A DNA stretch of 36,645 bases, from positions 1 through 36,645 of the forward strand of contig JAJRRF010000270.1 of NCBI GenBank assembly GCA_024279735.1. Direction: 5' to 3'. Position numbers and translations under genes: made by a program. Origin of the DNA: Alphaproteobacteria bacterium (GTDB lineage Bacteria > Pseudomonadota > Alphaproteobacteria > Rhizobiales > JAJRRF01). The notes below the pieces were generated by a model, which was not told where the DNA came from, made no database searches, and worked only from the letters and a program-made list of their open reading frames with translations. Positions within the stretch are counted from its first letter, which is position 1, and each line of letters opens with the position of its first letter. Shown in pieces: positions 36,393 through 36,645 of this stretch.

Positions 36393-36619
36393 ATTCTTTA
36401 TCTTAACTGATTTTTATGGGCTTATGATCCAGTCCAAAGATGCTGGATGTGAGAGAAAAAAGCTGTCTGATAGAAAATACTTCTTGATGTGTAGGAATAT
36501 ATTCTTATTATATAGGCAATAGTTCGGACAGTTTTCACCCAACAAAAAAATAAGTGAGCCCTCAATTTGTGGGAAGATGGTGTTGTAAACGACATCAATC
36601 CTTCAAAACGGAGGAACTC

Positions 36620-36645
36620 ATGGACATTGTAACAACTGTTCTGGA
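36620..36645 (+). CDS. Start of a CDS truncated by the window edge
   Basis: GGAGGAACTC-ATG: good RBS followed by ATGGACATTGTAACAACTGTTCTGGA (MDIVTTVL...). Confidence 0.55.

Noticed and set aside
119-36541. GAAACTGTCCAAACTATTG near the left edge and its inverted near-copy CAATAGTTCGGACAGTTTTC near the right edge
   Set aside because: Suggestive of an element boundary, but short, mismatched, ~36 kb apart and enclosing core housekeeping genes; window edges are arbitrary.
1-36645. tRNA, rRNA or CRISPR features
   Set aside because: Scanned intergenic regions for TPsiC-like GTTCGANTC motifs and regularly spaced repeats; none supported.

Overview
This is a chromosomal window from an alphaproteobacterium; I cannot assign a genus or order. 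The assignment rests on MucR/Ros, the ileS-lspA-DUF3035-M16-M16 order, nadABC and two CtrA-like TTAA-N7-TTAA boxes. Recognisable genes are nadA/nadB/nadC (with an unrelated ORF between nadA and nadB), an ftsL-like/ftsI pair without mraW or murE neighbours, ileS, lspA, a DUF3035-like lipoprotein, an M16 peptidase pair, thrS, alaS, a HerA/DUF87-type ATPase, a sensor-less histidine kinase, icd, msrB, nhaD and mucR, plus several uncharacterised proteins. No rRNA, tRNA, CRISPR array or intact transposase was found. The strongest unexplained signals are: (1) a secreted protein at 6085-7047(-) built from four tandem repeats with an exactly conserved C-x34-C-x2-[KR]-x-[FY]-x2-A pattern; (2) several families of small dispersed, hairpin-forming non-coding repeats in the intergenic regions, including a ~331 bp nested inverted-repeat element flanked by 12-bp direct repeats, a ~160 bp MITE-like element in two inverted copies, a ~54 bp four-copy hairpin family with compensatory stem changes, and a 145 bp MITE with 18-bp perfect TIRs; (3) an M16 peptidase with a ~400-residue N-terminal anchor/linker; (4) candidate regulatory sites, namely a palindrome upstream of nadA, paired operator-like sites near the Spy/CpxP-like gene, CtrA boxes, and an AT-rich tract upstream of mucR.
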